The notes below the pieces were generated by a model that was not told the DNA's origin, searched no databases, and saw nothing but the letters and a program-made list of their open reading frames with translations. A stretch of 64,000 bases of DNA, from positions 6,565,501-6,629,500 of the forward strand of contig JAUIMM010000641.1 in assembly GCA_031769625.1 (NCBI GenBank), in the 5' to 3' direction. This document shows, one piece after another, positions 10,057 to 22,839 of the stretch. Position numbers and translations under genes: made by a program. Position 1 is the stretch's first letter. Each line of letters begins with the position of its first letter. The DNA comes from Taudactylus pleione. Its lineage: Eukaryota; Chordata; Amphibia; Anura; Myobatrachidae.

Positions 10057-12503
10057 TAGATTGACATTGTGATGTCATAATGGGAGTATTAAAGTGGTTT
10101 ATTAATGAGAGTGACATTGTGATGTCAAAATGGGAGTGGCTAAGTGATGTTAAAATCGGAGTAACAGCGTGACGTCATAGTGGGAGTGACAATGTGATGT
10201 CATAATTGGAATACTATAGTGGTTTATTAATGAGATTGACATTGTGATGTCATAATGGGATTATTAAAGTGGTTTATTAATTAGATTGACATTGTGATGT
10301 CATAATGGGAGTATTAAAGTGGTTTATTAATGAAAGTGACATTGTGATGTCATTATTGGAGTATTAAAGTGGTTTATTAATGAGAGTGACATTGTGATGT
10401 CCTAATGGAAGTGGCTAAGTGATGCTAAAATCGGAGTAACAGCGTGACGTCATAGTGGGAGTGACAATGTGATGTCATAATGGGAATACTATAGTGGTTT
10501 ATTAATGAGAGTGACATTGTGATGTCATAATGGGAGTATTATAGTGGTTTATTAATGAGAGTGACATTGTGATGTCATATTGGGAGTGGCTAAGTGATGT
10601 TAAAATCGGAGTAACAGCGTGACGTCATAGTGGGAGTGACAATGTGATGTCATAATGGGAATACTATAGTGGTTTATTAATGAGAGTGTCATTGTGATGT
10701 CATAATGGGATTATTAAAGTGGTTTATTAATGAGTGACATTGTGATGTCATAATGGGAGTGGCTAAGTGATGTTAATATGGGAGTAACAGTGTGACATCA
10801 TAGTAGGAGTGACAATGTGATGTCATAATGGGAATACTATATTAATTTATTATTGAGATAGACATTGTGATGTCATAATAAGAGTATTAAAGTGGTTTAT
10901 TAATGAAAGTGACATTGTGATGTCATAATGTGAGTACTACAGTGTTTTGGTTAATGAGAGTGGCATTGTGATGTCATAATGGGAGTGGCTAAGTGAGGGT
11001 AAGATGGGAGTGACATTGTGATGTCATAATGGGAATGGCAAAGTGATGTTAAAGTTAAAGTGACATTGTGACATTATAATGGGAGTGATAATGTGATGTC
11101 ATAATGGAAGTACTAAAGTGGTTTATTAATAAGAGTGACATTGTGATGTCATAATTTTTCTATTAAAGTGGTTTATTAATGAGTGACATTGTGATGTCAT
11201 AATGGGAGTGGCTAAGTAATGTTAAAATGGGAGTAACAGTGTGACGTCATAGTGGGAGTGGCAATGTGATGTCATAGTGGGAAAGACAATGTAATGTCAT
11301 ATTGGGAAAACTATAGTGGTTTAATAATGAGAGTGACATTGTGATGTCACAATGGGAGTATCAAAGTGGTTTATTAATGAGAGTGACATTGTGATGTCAT
11401 AATGGGAGTGGCTAAGTTAAGGTAAAATGGGAGTGACGTTGTGATGTCATAATGGGAATGGCAAAGTGATGTTAAAATGAAAGTGACATTGTGACATCAT
11501 AATGTGAGTGACAATGTGATGTCATAATGGAAGTACTAAAGTGGTTTATTAATAAGAGTGACATTGTGATGTCATAATGGGAGTATTATAGTGGTTTATT
11601 AATGAGTGACATTGTGATGTCATAATGGGAGTGGCTAAGTGATGTTAAAATGGGAGTAACAGTGTGACATCATAGTGGGAGTGACAATGTGATGTCATAA
11701 TGGGAATACTATAGTGGTTTATTAATGAGAGTGACATTGTGATGTCATAATGGAAGTATTAAAGTGGTTTATTAATGAGAGTGACATTGTGATGTCATAA
11801 TGGGAGTGGCTAAGTGATGTTAAAATCGGAGTAACAGTGTGACGTCATAGTGGGAGTGACAATGTGATGTCATAATGGGAATACTATAGTGGTTTATTAA
11901 TGAGAGTGACATTGTGATGTCATAATGGGAGTATTATAGTGGTTAATTAATGAGAGTGACAATGTGATGTTATAATGGGAATACTATAGTGGTTTATTAA
12001 TAAGAGTGACATTGTGATGTCATAATGGGAGTATTGAAGTGTTTTATTCATGAGAGTGACATTGTGATGTCATAATGGGAGTATTATAGTGGTTTATTAA
12101 TGAGTGACATTGTGATGTCATAATGGGAGTGGCTAAGTGATGTTAAAATGGGAGTAACAGTGTGACATCATAGTGGGAGTGACAATGTGATGTCATAATG
12201 GGAATACTATAGTGGTTTATTAATGAGAGTGACATTGTGATGTCATAATGGGAGTGGCTAAGTGATGTTAAAATCGGAGTAACAGCGCTATGTCATAGTG
12301 GGAGTGAGAATGTGATGTCATAATGGGAATACTATAGTGGTTTATTAATGAGATTGAATGGCAAAGTGATGTTAAAATTAAAGTGACATTGTGACACCAT
12401 AATGGGAGTGATAATGTGATGTCATAATGGAAGTACTAAAGTGGTTTATTAATAAGAGTGACATTGTGATGTCATAATGGGAGTATTATAGTGGTTTATT
12501 AAT
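10057..12503 (+). repeat. 2,447-bp higher-order repeat, copy 1
   Basis: Three landmarks recur at exactly 2,447 bp: AATTGGAATAC at 10,204, 12,651 and 15,098; H at 10,832, 13,279 and 15,726; and the fused junction AGATTGAATG at 12,351, 14,798 and 17,245. 2,447 is 98 x 25 minus 3. The unit runs from TTAGATTGAC through H, the T-run variant TAATTTTTCTATT, the 175-type strings and the fused junction. Confidence 0.9.
12351..12375 (+). repeat. Fused junction AGATTGAATGGCAAAG (21-bp deletion)
   Basis: An A monomer beginning GATTGA is joined directly to the ATGGCAAAG of an F monomer; 21 bases are missing between them. The same junction at 14,798, 17,245 and 21,418 marks all four 2,447-type copies, and I did not see it outside them, so it is diagnostic for this HOR subfamily. 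Confidence 0.87.
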
Positions 12504-14950
12504 TAGATTGACATTGTGATGTCATAATGGGAGTATTAAAGTGGTTTATTAATGAGAGTGACATTGTGATGTCAAAATGGGAGTGGCTAAGTGATGTTAA
12601 AATCGGAGTAACAGCGTGACGTCATAGTGGGAGTGACAATGTGATGTCATAATTGGAATACTATAGTGGTTTATTAATGAGATTGACATTGTGATGTCAT
12701 AATGGGAGTATTAAAGTGGTTTATTAATTAGATTGACATTGTGATGTCATAATGGGAGTATTAAAGTGTTTTATTAATGAAAGTGACATTGTGATGTCAT
12801 AATTGGAGTATTAAAGTGGTTTATTAATGAGAGTGACATTGTGATGTCCTAATGGAAGTGGCTAAGTGATGTTAAAATCGGAGTAACAGCATGACGTCAT
12901 AGTGGGAGTGACAATGTGATGTCATAATGGGAATACTATAGTGGTTTATTAATGAGAGTGACATTGTGATGTCATAATGGGAGTATTATAGTGGTTTATT
13001 AATGAGAGTGACATTGTGATGTCATATTGGGAGTGGCTAAGTGATGTTAAAATCGGAGTAACAGCGTGACGTTATAGTGGGAGTGACAATGTGATGTCAT
13101 AATGGGAATACTATAGTGGTTTATTAATGAGAGTGTCATTGTGATGTCATAATGGGATTATTAAAGTGGTTTATTAATGAGTGACATTGTGATGTCATAA
13201 TGGGAGTGGCTAAGTGATGTTAATATGGGAGTAACAGTGTGACATCATAGTAGGAGTGACAATGTGATGTCATAATGGGAATACTATATTAATTTATTAT
13301 TGAGATAGACATTGTGATGTCATAATAAGAGTATTAAAGTGGTTTATTAATGAAAGTGACATTGTGATGTCATAATGTGAGTACTACAGTGTTTTGGTTA
13401 ATGAGAGTGGCATTGTGATGTCATAATGGGAGTGGCTAAGTGAGGGTAAAATGGGAGTGATATTGTGATGTCATAATGGGAATGGCAAAGTGATGTTAAA
13501 GTTAAAGTGACATTGTGACATGATAATGGGAGTGATAATGTGATGTCATAATGGAAGTACTAAAGTGGTTTATTAATAAGAGTGACATTGTGATGTCATA
13601 ATTTTTCTATTAAAGTGGTTTATTAATGAGTGACATTGTGATGTCATAATGGGAGTGGCTAAGTAATGTTAAAATGGGAGTAACAGTGTGACGTCATAGT
13701 GGGAGTGGCAATGTGATGTCATAGTGGGAAAGACAATGTAATGTCATATTGGGAAAACTATAGTGGTTTAATAATGAGAGTGACATTGTGATGTCACAAT
13801 GGGAGTATCAAAGTGGTTTATTAATGAGAGTGACATTGTGATGTCATAATGGGAGTGGCTAAGTTAAGGTAAAATGGGAGTGACATTGTGATGTCATAAT
13901 GGGAATGGCAAAGTGATGTTAAAATGAAAGTGACATTGTGACATCATAATGGGAGTGATAATGTGATGTCATAATGGAAGTACTAAAGTGGTTTATTAAT
14001 AAGAGTGACATTGTGATGTCATAATGGGAGTATTATAGTGGTTTATTAATGAGTGACATTGTGATGACATAATGGGAGTGGCTAAGTGATGTTAAAATGG
14101 GAGTAACAGTGTGACATCATAGTGGGAGTGACAATGTGATGTCATAATGGGAATACTATAGTGGTTTATTAATGAGAGTGACATTGTGATGTCATAATGG
14201 AAGTATTAAAGTGGTTTATTAATGAGAGTGACATTGTGATGTCATAATGGGAGTGGCTAAGTGATGTTAAAATCGGAGTAACAGTGTGACGTCATAGTGG
14301 GAGTGACAATGTGATGTCACAATGGGAATACTATAGTGGTTTATTAATGAGAGTGACATTGTGATGTCATAATGGGAGTATTATAGTGGTTAATTAATGA
14401 GAGTGACAATGTGATGTTATAATGGGAATACTATAGTGGTTTATTAATAAGAGTGACATTGTGATGTCATAATGGGAGTATTGAAGTGTTTTATTCATGA
14501 GAGTGACATTGTGATGTCATAATGGGAGTATTATAGTGGTTTATTAATGAATGACATTGTGATGTCATAATGGGAGTGGCTAAGTGATGTTAAAATGGGA
14601 GTAACAGTGTGACATCATAGTGGGAGTGACAATGTGATGTCATAATGGGAATACTATAGTGGTTTATTAATGAGAGTGACATTGTGATGTCATAATGGGA
14701 GTGGCTAAGTGATGTTAAAATCGGAGTAACAGCGCTATGTCATAGTGGGAGTGAGAATGTGATGTCATAATGGGAATACTATAGTGGTTTATTAATGAGA
14801 TTGAATGGCAAAGTGATGTTAAAATTAAAGTGAAATTGTGACACCATAATGGGAGTGATAATGTGATGTCATAATGGAAGTACTAAAGTGGTTTATTAAT
14901 AAGAGTGACATTGTGATGTCATAATGGGAGTATTATAGTGGTTTATTAAT
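12504..14950 (+). repeat. 2,447-bp higher-order repeat, copy 2
   Basis: Middle copy of the triplet, with H at 13,279 and the fused junction at 14,798. The few differences from copy 1 include GTGATATTGTG near 13,460, GTGACATGATAATGG near 13,520 and GTGAAATTGTGACACC near 14,832. Confidence 0.9.
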
Positions 14951-17397
14951 TAGATTGACATTGTGATGTCATAATGGGAGTATTAAAGTGGTTTATTAAT
15001 GAGAGTGACATTGTGATGTCAAAATGGGAGTGGCTAAGTGATGTTAAAATCGGAGTAACAGCGTGACGTCATAGTGGGAGTGACAATGTGATGTCATAAT
15101 TGGAATACTATAGTGGTTTATTAATGAGATTGACATTGTGATGTCATAATGGGAGTATTAAAGTGGTTTATTAATTAGATTGACATTGTGATGTCATAAT
15201 GGGAGTATTAAAGTGGTTTATTAATGAAAGTGACATTGTGATGTCATAATTGGAGTATTAAAGTGGTTTATTAATGAGAGTGACATTGTGATGTCCTAAT
15301 GGAAGTGGCTAAGTGATGTTAAAATCGGAGTAACAGCGTGACGTCATAGTGGGAGTGACAATGTGATGTCATAATGGGAATACTATAGTGGTTTATTAAT
15401 GAGAGTGACATTGTGATGTCATAATGGGAGTATTATAGTGGTTTATTAATGAGAGTGACATTGTGATGTCATAATGGGAGTGGCTAAGTGATGTTAAAAT
15501 CGGAGTAACAGTGTGACGTCATAGTGGGAGTGACAATGTGATGTCATAATGGGAATACTATAGTGGTTTATTAATGAGAGTGTCATTGTGATGTCATAAT
15601 GGGATTATTAAAGTGGTTTATTAATGAGTGACATTGTGATGTCATAATGGGAGTGGCTAAGTGATGTTAATATGGGAGTAACAGTGTGACATCATAGTAG
15701 GAGTGACAATGTGATGTCATAATGGGAATACTATATTAATTTATTATTGAGATAGACATTGTGATGTCATAATAAGAGTATTAAAGTGGTTTATTAATGA
15801 AAGTGACATTGTGATGTCATAATGTGAGTACTACAGTGTTTTGGTTAATGAGAGTGGCATTGTGATGTCATAATGGGAGTGGCTAAGTGAGGGTAAAATG
15901 GGAGTGACATTGTGATGTCATAATGGGAATGGCAAAGTGATGTTAAAGTTAAAGTGACATTGTGACATTATAATGGGAGTGATAATGTGATGTCATAATG
16001 GAAGTACTAAAGTGGTTTATTAATAAGAGTGACATTGTGATGTCATAATTTTTCTATTAAAGTGGTTTATTAATGAGTGACATTGTGATGTCATAATGGG
16101 AGTGGCTAAGTAATGTTAAAATGGGAGTAACAGTGTGACGTCATAGTGGGAGTGGCAATGTGATGTCATAGTGGGAAAGACAATGTAATGTCATATTGGG
16201 AAAACTATAGTGGTTTAATAATAAGAGTGACATTGTGATGTCACAATGGGAGTATCAAAGTGGTTTATTAATGAGAGTGACATTGTGATGTCATAATGGG
16301 AGAGGCTAAGTTAAGGTAAAATGGGAGTGACATTGTGATGTCATAATGGGAATGGCAAAGTGATGTTAAAATGAAAGTGACATTGTGACATCATAATGGG
16401 AGTGATAATGTGATGTCATAATGGAAGTACTAAAGTGGTTTATTAATAAGAGTGACATTGTGATGTCATAATGGGAGTATTATAGTGGTTTATTAATGAG
16501 TGACATTGTGATGTCATAATGGGAGTGGCTAAGTGATGTTAAAATGGGAGTAACAGTGTGACATCATAGTGGGAGTGACAATGTGATGTCATAATGGGAA
16601 TACTATAGTGGTTTATTAATGAGAGTGACATTGTGATGTCATAATGGAAGTATTAAAGTGGTTTATTAATGAGAGTGACATTGTGATGTCATAATGGGAG
16701 TGGCTAAGTGATGTTAAAATCGGAGTAACAGTGTGACGTCATAGTGAGAGTGACAATGTGATGTCATAATGGGAATACTATAGTGGTTTATTAATAAGAG
16801 TGACATTGTGATGTCATAATGGGAGTATTATAGTGGTTAATTAATGAGAGTGACAATGTGATGTTATAATGGGAATACTATAGTGGTTTATTAATAAGAG
16901 TGACATTGTGATGTCATAATGGGAGTATTGAAGTGTTTTATTCATGAGAGTGACATTGTGATGTCATAATGGGAGTATTATAGTGATTTATTAATGAGTG
17001 ACATTGTGATGTCATAAAGGGAGTGGCTAAGTGATGTTAAAATGGGAGTAACAGTGTGACATCATAGTGGGAGTGACAATGTGATGTCATAATGGGAATA
17101 CTATAGTGGTTTATTAATGAGAGTGACATTGTGATGTCATAATGGGAGTGGCTAAGTGATGCTAAAATCGGAGTAACAGCGCTATGTCATAGTGGGAGTG
17201 AGAATGTGATGTCATAATGGGAATACTATAGTGGTTTATTAATGAGATTGAATGGCAAAGTGATGTTAAAATTAAAGTGACATTGTGACACCATAATGGG
17301 AGTGATAATGTGATGTCATAATGGAAGTACTAAAGTGGTTTATTAATAAGAGTGACATTGTGATGTCATAATGGGAGTATTATAGTGGTTTATTAAT
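14951..17397 (+). repeat. 2,447-bp higher-order repeat, copy 3
   Basis: Third consecutive copy, with H at 15,726 and the fused junction at 17,245. Private differences include GGGAGAGGCTAAG near 16,301 and CATAAAGGGAG near 17,015. The periodicity stops at about 17,397, where the expected TTAGATTGAC is replaced by AATGAGTGAC. Confidence 0.9.
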
Positions 17398-18720
17398 GAG
17401 TGACATTGTGATGTCATAATGGGAGTGGCTAAGTGATGTTAAAATGGGAGTAACAGTGTGAAAGCATAGTGGGAGTGACAATGTGATGTCATAATGGGAA
17501 TACTATAGTGGTTTATTAATGAGAGTGACATTGTTATGTCATAATGGAAGTATTAAAGTGGTTTATTAATGAGAGTGACATTGTGATGTCATAATGGGAG
17601 TGGCTAAGTGATGTTAAAATCGGAGTAACAGTGTTACGTCATAGTGGGAGTGAGAATGTGATGTCATAATGGGAATACTATAGTGATTATTAATGAGAGT
17701 GACATTGTGATGTCATAATGGGAGAATTAAAGTGGTTTATTAATTAGATTGACATTGTGATGTCATAATGGGAGTATTAAAGTGGTTTATTAATGAGAGT
17801 AACATTGTGATGTCAAAATGGGAGTGGCTAAGTGATGTTAAAATCGGAGTAACAGCGTGACGTCATAGTGGGAGTGACAATGTGATGTCATAATGGGAAT
17901 AATATAGTGGTTTATTAATGAGAGTGACATTGTGATGTCATATTGGGAGTATTATAGTGGTTAATTAATGAAAGTGACAATGTGATGTCATAATGGGAAT
18001 ACTATAGTGGTTTATTAATAAGAGTGATATTGTGATGTCATAATGGGAGTATTGAAGTGTTTTATTAATGAGAGTGACATTGTGATGTCATAATGGGAGT
18101 ATTATAGTGGTTTATTAATGAGTGACATTGTGATGTCATAATGGGAGTGGCTAAGTGATGTTAAAATGGGAGTAACAGTGTGACATCATAGTGGGCGTGA
18201 CAATGTGATGTCATAATGGGAATACTATAGTGGTTTATTAATGAGAGTGATATTTTGATGTCATAATGGAAGTATTAAAGTGGTTTATTAATGAGAGTGA
18301 CATTGTGATGTCATAATGGGAGTGGCTAAGTGATGTTAAAATCGGAGTAACAGCGCTACGTCATAGTGGGAGTGAGAATGTGATGTCATAATGGGAATAC
18401 GATAGTGGTTTATTAATGAGAGTGACATTGTGATGTCATAATGGAAGTATTAAAGTGGTTTATTAATGAGAGTGACATTGCGATGTCATAATGGGAGTGG
18501 CTAAGTGATGTTAAAATCGGAGTAACAGCGCTACGTCATAGTGGGAGTGAGAATGTGATGTCATAATGGGAATACTATAGTGGTTTATTAATGAGAGTGA
18601 CATTGTGATGTCATAATGGGAGTATTAAAGTGGTTTATTAATTAGATTGACATTGTGATGTCATAATGGGAGTATTAAAGTGGTTTATTAATGAGAGTGA
18701 CATTGTGATGTCAAAATGGG
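17398..18720 (+). repeat. Spacer block between third and fourth 2,447-type copies
   Basis: Made of A, B, C, D, E and B' monomers without H. GTGGGCGTGA at 18,191 and TATTTTGATG at 18,251 recur at 21,940 and 22,000 (offset 3,749), so part of this spacer was duplicated together with the neighbouring HOR. It also contains two copies of GCGCTACG separated by one 175-type string. Confidence 0.8.
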
Positions 18721-19051
18721 AGTGAGAATTTGATGTCATAATGGGAATACTATGATGGTTTATTAATGAGAGTGACATTGTGATGTCATAATGGGAGTAT
18801 TAAAGTGGTTTATTAATTAGATTGACATTGTGATGTCATAATGGGAGTATTAAAGTGGTTTATTAATGAAAGTGACATTGTGATGTCATAATTGGAGTAT
18901 TAAAGTGGTTTATTAATGAGAGTGACATTGTGATGTCCTAATGGAAGTGGCTAAGTGATGTTAAAATCGGAGTAACAGCGTGACGTCATAGTGGGAGTGA
19001 CAATGTGATGTCATAATGGGAATACTATAGTGGTTTATTAATGAGAGTGAC

Positions 19052-19075
19052 ATTATGACATCACAATGTCATAAT
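19052..19075. repeat. Inverted monomer fragment forming a 24-bp palindrome
   Basis: Seen: ATTATGACA, then TCACAA, then TGTCATAAT; the two nine-base arms are perfect reverse complements. The segment from 19,052 contains about 20 bases identical to the reverse complement of monomer A, embedded between a normal A start (GAGTGACAT) and a normal A end (TGTCATAATGGG), with a net gain of eight bases over a standard monomer. This fits template switching at the TGACAT/ATGTCA hairpin already present in every A monomer. It is the only opposite-orientation piece I found. Confidence 0.9.
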
Positions 19076-19907
19076 GGGAGTATTATAGTGGTTTATTAAT
19101 GAGAGTGACATTGTGATGTCATAATGGGAGTGGCTAAGTGATGTTAAAATCGGAGTAACAGCGTGACGTCATAGTGGGAGTGACAATGTGATGTCATAAT
19201 GGGAATACTATAGTGGTTTATTAATGAGAGTGTCATTGTGATGTCATAATGGGATTATTAAAGTGGTTTATTAATGAGTGACATTGTGATGTCATAATGG
19301 GAGTGGCTAAGTGATGTTAATATGGGAATTACAGTGTGACATCATAGTAGGAGTGACAATGTGATGTCATAATGGGAATACTATATTAATTTATTATTGA
19401 GATAGACATTGTGATGTCATAATAAGAGTATTAAAGTGGTTTATTAATGAAAGTGACATTGTGATGTCATAATGTGAGTACTACAGTGTTTTGGTTAATG
19501 AGAGTGGCATTGTGATGTCATAATGGGAGTGGCTAAGTGAGGGTAAAATGGGAGTGACATTGTTATGTCATAATGGGAATGGCAAAGTGATGTTAAAGTT
19601 AAAGTGACATTGTGACATTATAATGGGAGTGATAATGTGATGTCATAATGGAAGTACTAAAGTGGTTTATTAATAAGAGTGACATTGTGATGTCATAATT
19701 TTTCTATTAAAGTGGTTTATTAATGAGTGACATTGTGATGTCATAATGGGAGTGGCTAAGTAATGTTAAAATGGGAGTAACAGTGTGACGTCATAGTGGG
19801 AGTGGCAATGTGATGTCATAGTGGGAAAGACAATGTAATGTCATATTGGGAAAACTATAGTGGTTTAATAATGAGAGTGACATTGTGATGTCACAATGGG
19901 AGTATCA

Positions 19908-20430
19908 AAGTGGTTTATTAATGAGAGTGACATTGTGATGTCATAATGGGAGTGGCTAAGTTAAGGTAAAATGGGAGTGACATTGTGATGTCATAATGGG
20001 AATGGCAAAGTGATGTTAAAATGAAAGTGACATTGTGACATCATAATGGGAGTGATAATGTGATGTCATAATGGAAGTACTAAAGTGGTTTATTAATAAG
20101 AGTGACATTGTGATGTCATAATGGGAGTATTATAGTGGTTTATTAATGAGTGACACTGTGATGTCATAATGGGAGTGGCTAAGTGATGTTAAAATGGGAG
20201 TAACAGTGTGACATCATAGTGGGAGTGACAATGTGATGTCATAATGGGAATACTATAGTGGTTTATTAATGAGAGTGACATTGTGATGTCATAATGGAAG
20301 TATTAAAGTGGTTTATTAATGAGAGTGACATTGTGATGTCATAATGGGAGTGGCTAAGTGATGTTAAAATCGGAGTAACAGTGTGACGTCATAGTGGGAG
20401 TGACAATGTGATGTCATAATGGGAATACTA
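19908..20430 (+). repeat. 523-bp tandem duplication, copy 1
   Basis: The private variant TGACACTGTG at 20,151 recurs at 20,674. Spacing 523 is 21 x 25 minus 2. The left edge lies where TCACAATGGGAGTATC in copy 1 is replaced by CATAATGGGAATAC in copy 2. Confidence 0.87.
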
Positions 20431-20953
20431 TAGTGGTTTATTAATGAGAGTGACATTGTGATGTCATAATGGGAGTGGCTAAGTTAAGGTAAAATGGGAG
20501 TGACATTGTGATGTCATAATGGGAATGGCAAAGTGATGTTAAAATGAAAGTGACATTGTGACATCATAATGGGAGTGATAATGTGATGTCATAATGGAAG
20601 TACTAAAGTGGTTTATTAATAAGAGTGACATTGTGATGTCATAATGGGAGTATTATAGTGGTTTATTAATGAGTGACACTGTGATGTCATAATGGGAGTG
20701 GCTAAGTGATGTTAAAATGGGAGTAACAGTGTGACATCATAGTGGGAGTGACAATGTGATGTCATAATGGGAATACTATAGTGGTTTATTAATGAGAGTG
20801 ACATTGTGATGTCATAATGGAAGTATTAAAGTGGTTTATTAATGAGAGTGACATTGTGATGTCATAATGGGAGTGGCTAAGTGATGTTAAAATCGGAGTA
20901 ACAGTGTGACGTCATAGTGGGAGTGACAATGTGATGTCATAATGGGAATACTA
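20431..20953 (+). repeat. 523-bp tandem duplication, copy 2
   Basis: Second copy, carrying the same private TGACACTGTG as copy 1. That variant is absent from the three upstream 2,447-bp copies, so the substitution came before this duplication and after the separation of the fourth HOR copy. Confidence 0.87.
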
Positions 20954-21547
20954 TAGTGGTTTATTAATGAGAGTGACATTGTGATGTCATAATGGGAGTA
21001 TTATAGTGGTTAATTAATGAGAGTGACAATGTGATGTTATATTGGGAATACTATAGTGGTTTATTAATAAGAGTGACATTGTGATGTCATAATGGGAGTA
21101 TTGAAGTGTTTTATTAAGGAGAGTGACATTGTGATGTCATAATGGGAGTATAATAGTGGTTTATTAAAGAGTGACATTGTGATGTCATAATGGGAGTGGC
21201 TAAGTGATGTTAAAATGGGAGTAACAGTGTGACATCATAGTGGGAGTGACAATGTGATGTCATAATGGGAATACTATAGTGGTTTATTAATGAGAGTGAC
21301 ATTGTGATGTCATAATGGGAGTGGCTAAGTGATGTTAAAATCGGAGTAACAGCGCTATGTCATAGTGGGAGTGAGAATGTGATGTCATAATGGGAATACT
21401 ATAGTGGTTTATTAATGAGATTGAATGGCAAAGTGATGTTAAAATTAAAGTGACATTGTGACACCATAATGGGAGTGATAATGTGATGTCATAATGGAAG
21501 TACTAAAGTGGTTTATTAATAAGAGTGACATTGTGATGTCATAATGG

Positions 21548-21645
21548 GAATACTATAGGGATTATTAATGAGAGTGACATTGTGATGTCATAATGGGAAT
21601 ACTATAGGGATTATTAATGAGAGTGACATTGTGATGTCATAATGG
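21548..21645 (+). repeat. 49-bp dimer duplicated in tandem (two copies)
   Basis: Copies at 21,548-21,596 and 21,597-21,645 share the private ACTATAGGGATT (elsewhere ACTATAGTGATT). This is the smallest clear duplication unit: a B' of 24 bp plus an A of 25 bp. It shows that single dimers can be duplicated in register. Confidence 0.9.
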
Positions 21646-22839
21646 GAGTATTAAAGTGGTTTATTAATTAGATTGACATTGTGATGTCATAATGGGAGTA
21701 TTATAGTGGTTAATTAATGAAAGTGACAATGAGATGTCATAATGGGAATACTATAGTGGTTTATTAATAAGAGTGACATTGTAATGTCATAATGGGAGTA
21801 TAGAAGTGTTTTATTAATGAGAGTGACATTGTGATGTCATAATGGGAGTATTATAGTGGTTTATTAATGAGTGACATTGTGATGTCATAATGGGAGTGGC
21901 TAAGTGATGTTAAAATGGGAGTAACAGTGTGACATCATAGTGGGCGTGACAATGTGATGTCATAATGGGAATACTATAGTGGTTTATTAATGAGAGTGAT
22001 ATTTTGATGTCATAATGGAAGTATTAAAGTGGTTTATTAATGAGAGTGACATTGTTATGTCATAATGGGAGTGGCTAAGTGATGTTAAAATCGGAGTAAC
22101 AGCGCTACGTCATAGTGGGAGTGAGAATGTGATGTCATAATGGGAATACTATAGTGGTTTATTAATTAGATTGACATTGTGATGTCATAATGGGAGTATT
22201 AAAGTGGTTTATTAATGATAGTGACAATGTGATGTCAAAATGGGAGTGAGAATGTGATGTCATAATGGGAATACTTTAGTGGTTTATTAATGAGAGTGAC
22301 ATTGTGATGTCATAATGGGAGTATTAAAGTGGTTTATTAATTAGATTGACATTGTGATGTCATAATGGGAGTATTAAAGTGGTTTATTAATGAGAGTGAC
22401 ATTGTGATGTCAAAATGGGAGTGGCTAAGTGATGTTAAAATCGGAGTAACAGCGTGACGTCATAGTGGGAGTGACAATGTGATGTCATAATGGGAATACT
22501 ATAGTGGTTTATTAATGAGAGTGACATTGTGATGTCATAATGGGAGTATTATAGTGGTTTATTAATGAGAGTGACATTGTGATGTCATAATGGGAGTGGC
22601 AAAGTGATGTTAAAATCGGAGTAACAGCGTGACGTCATAGTGGGAGTGACAATGTGATGTCATAATGGGAATACTATAGTGGTTTATTAATGAGAGTGAC
22701 ATTGTGATGTCATAATGGGAGTATTAAAGTGGTTTATTAATGAGTGACATTGTGATGTCATAATGGGAGTGGCTGTGATGTTAATATGGGAGTAACAGTG
22801 TGACATCATAGTGGGAGTGACAATGTGATGTCATAATGG
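21646..22839 (+). repeat. Second copy of the spacer block plus 175-type strings
   Basis: About 21,680-22,150 matches about 17,930-18,400 at an offset of 3,749, including GTGGGCGTGA. The rest, to the next H cassette, is A-B-A-C-D-E-B' strings, ending in a C monomer shortened by two bases (GTGGCTGTGATG near 22,770). Confidence 0.8.

Larger units (their letters stand above)
18721..21545 (+). repeat. Fourth, rearranged copy of the 2,447-type HOR
   Basis: Matches copy 3 at an offset of 3,650 (H 15,726 and 19,376). After an internal 523-bp tandem duplication the offset becomes 4,173 (fused junction 17,245 and 21,418), and 3,650 + 523 = 4,173 exactly. The block carries the only inverted monomer fragment of the window at 19,052-19,075. 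Confidence 0.87.

Noticed and set aside
12351..12375. Fused junctions as transposon insertion scars
   Set aside because: No target-site duplication or foreign sequence is present; each join is explained by loss of 14-21 bases (plus whole monomers) between two family members.
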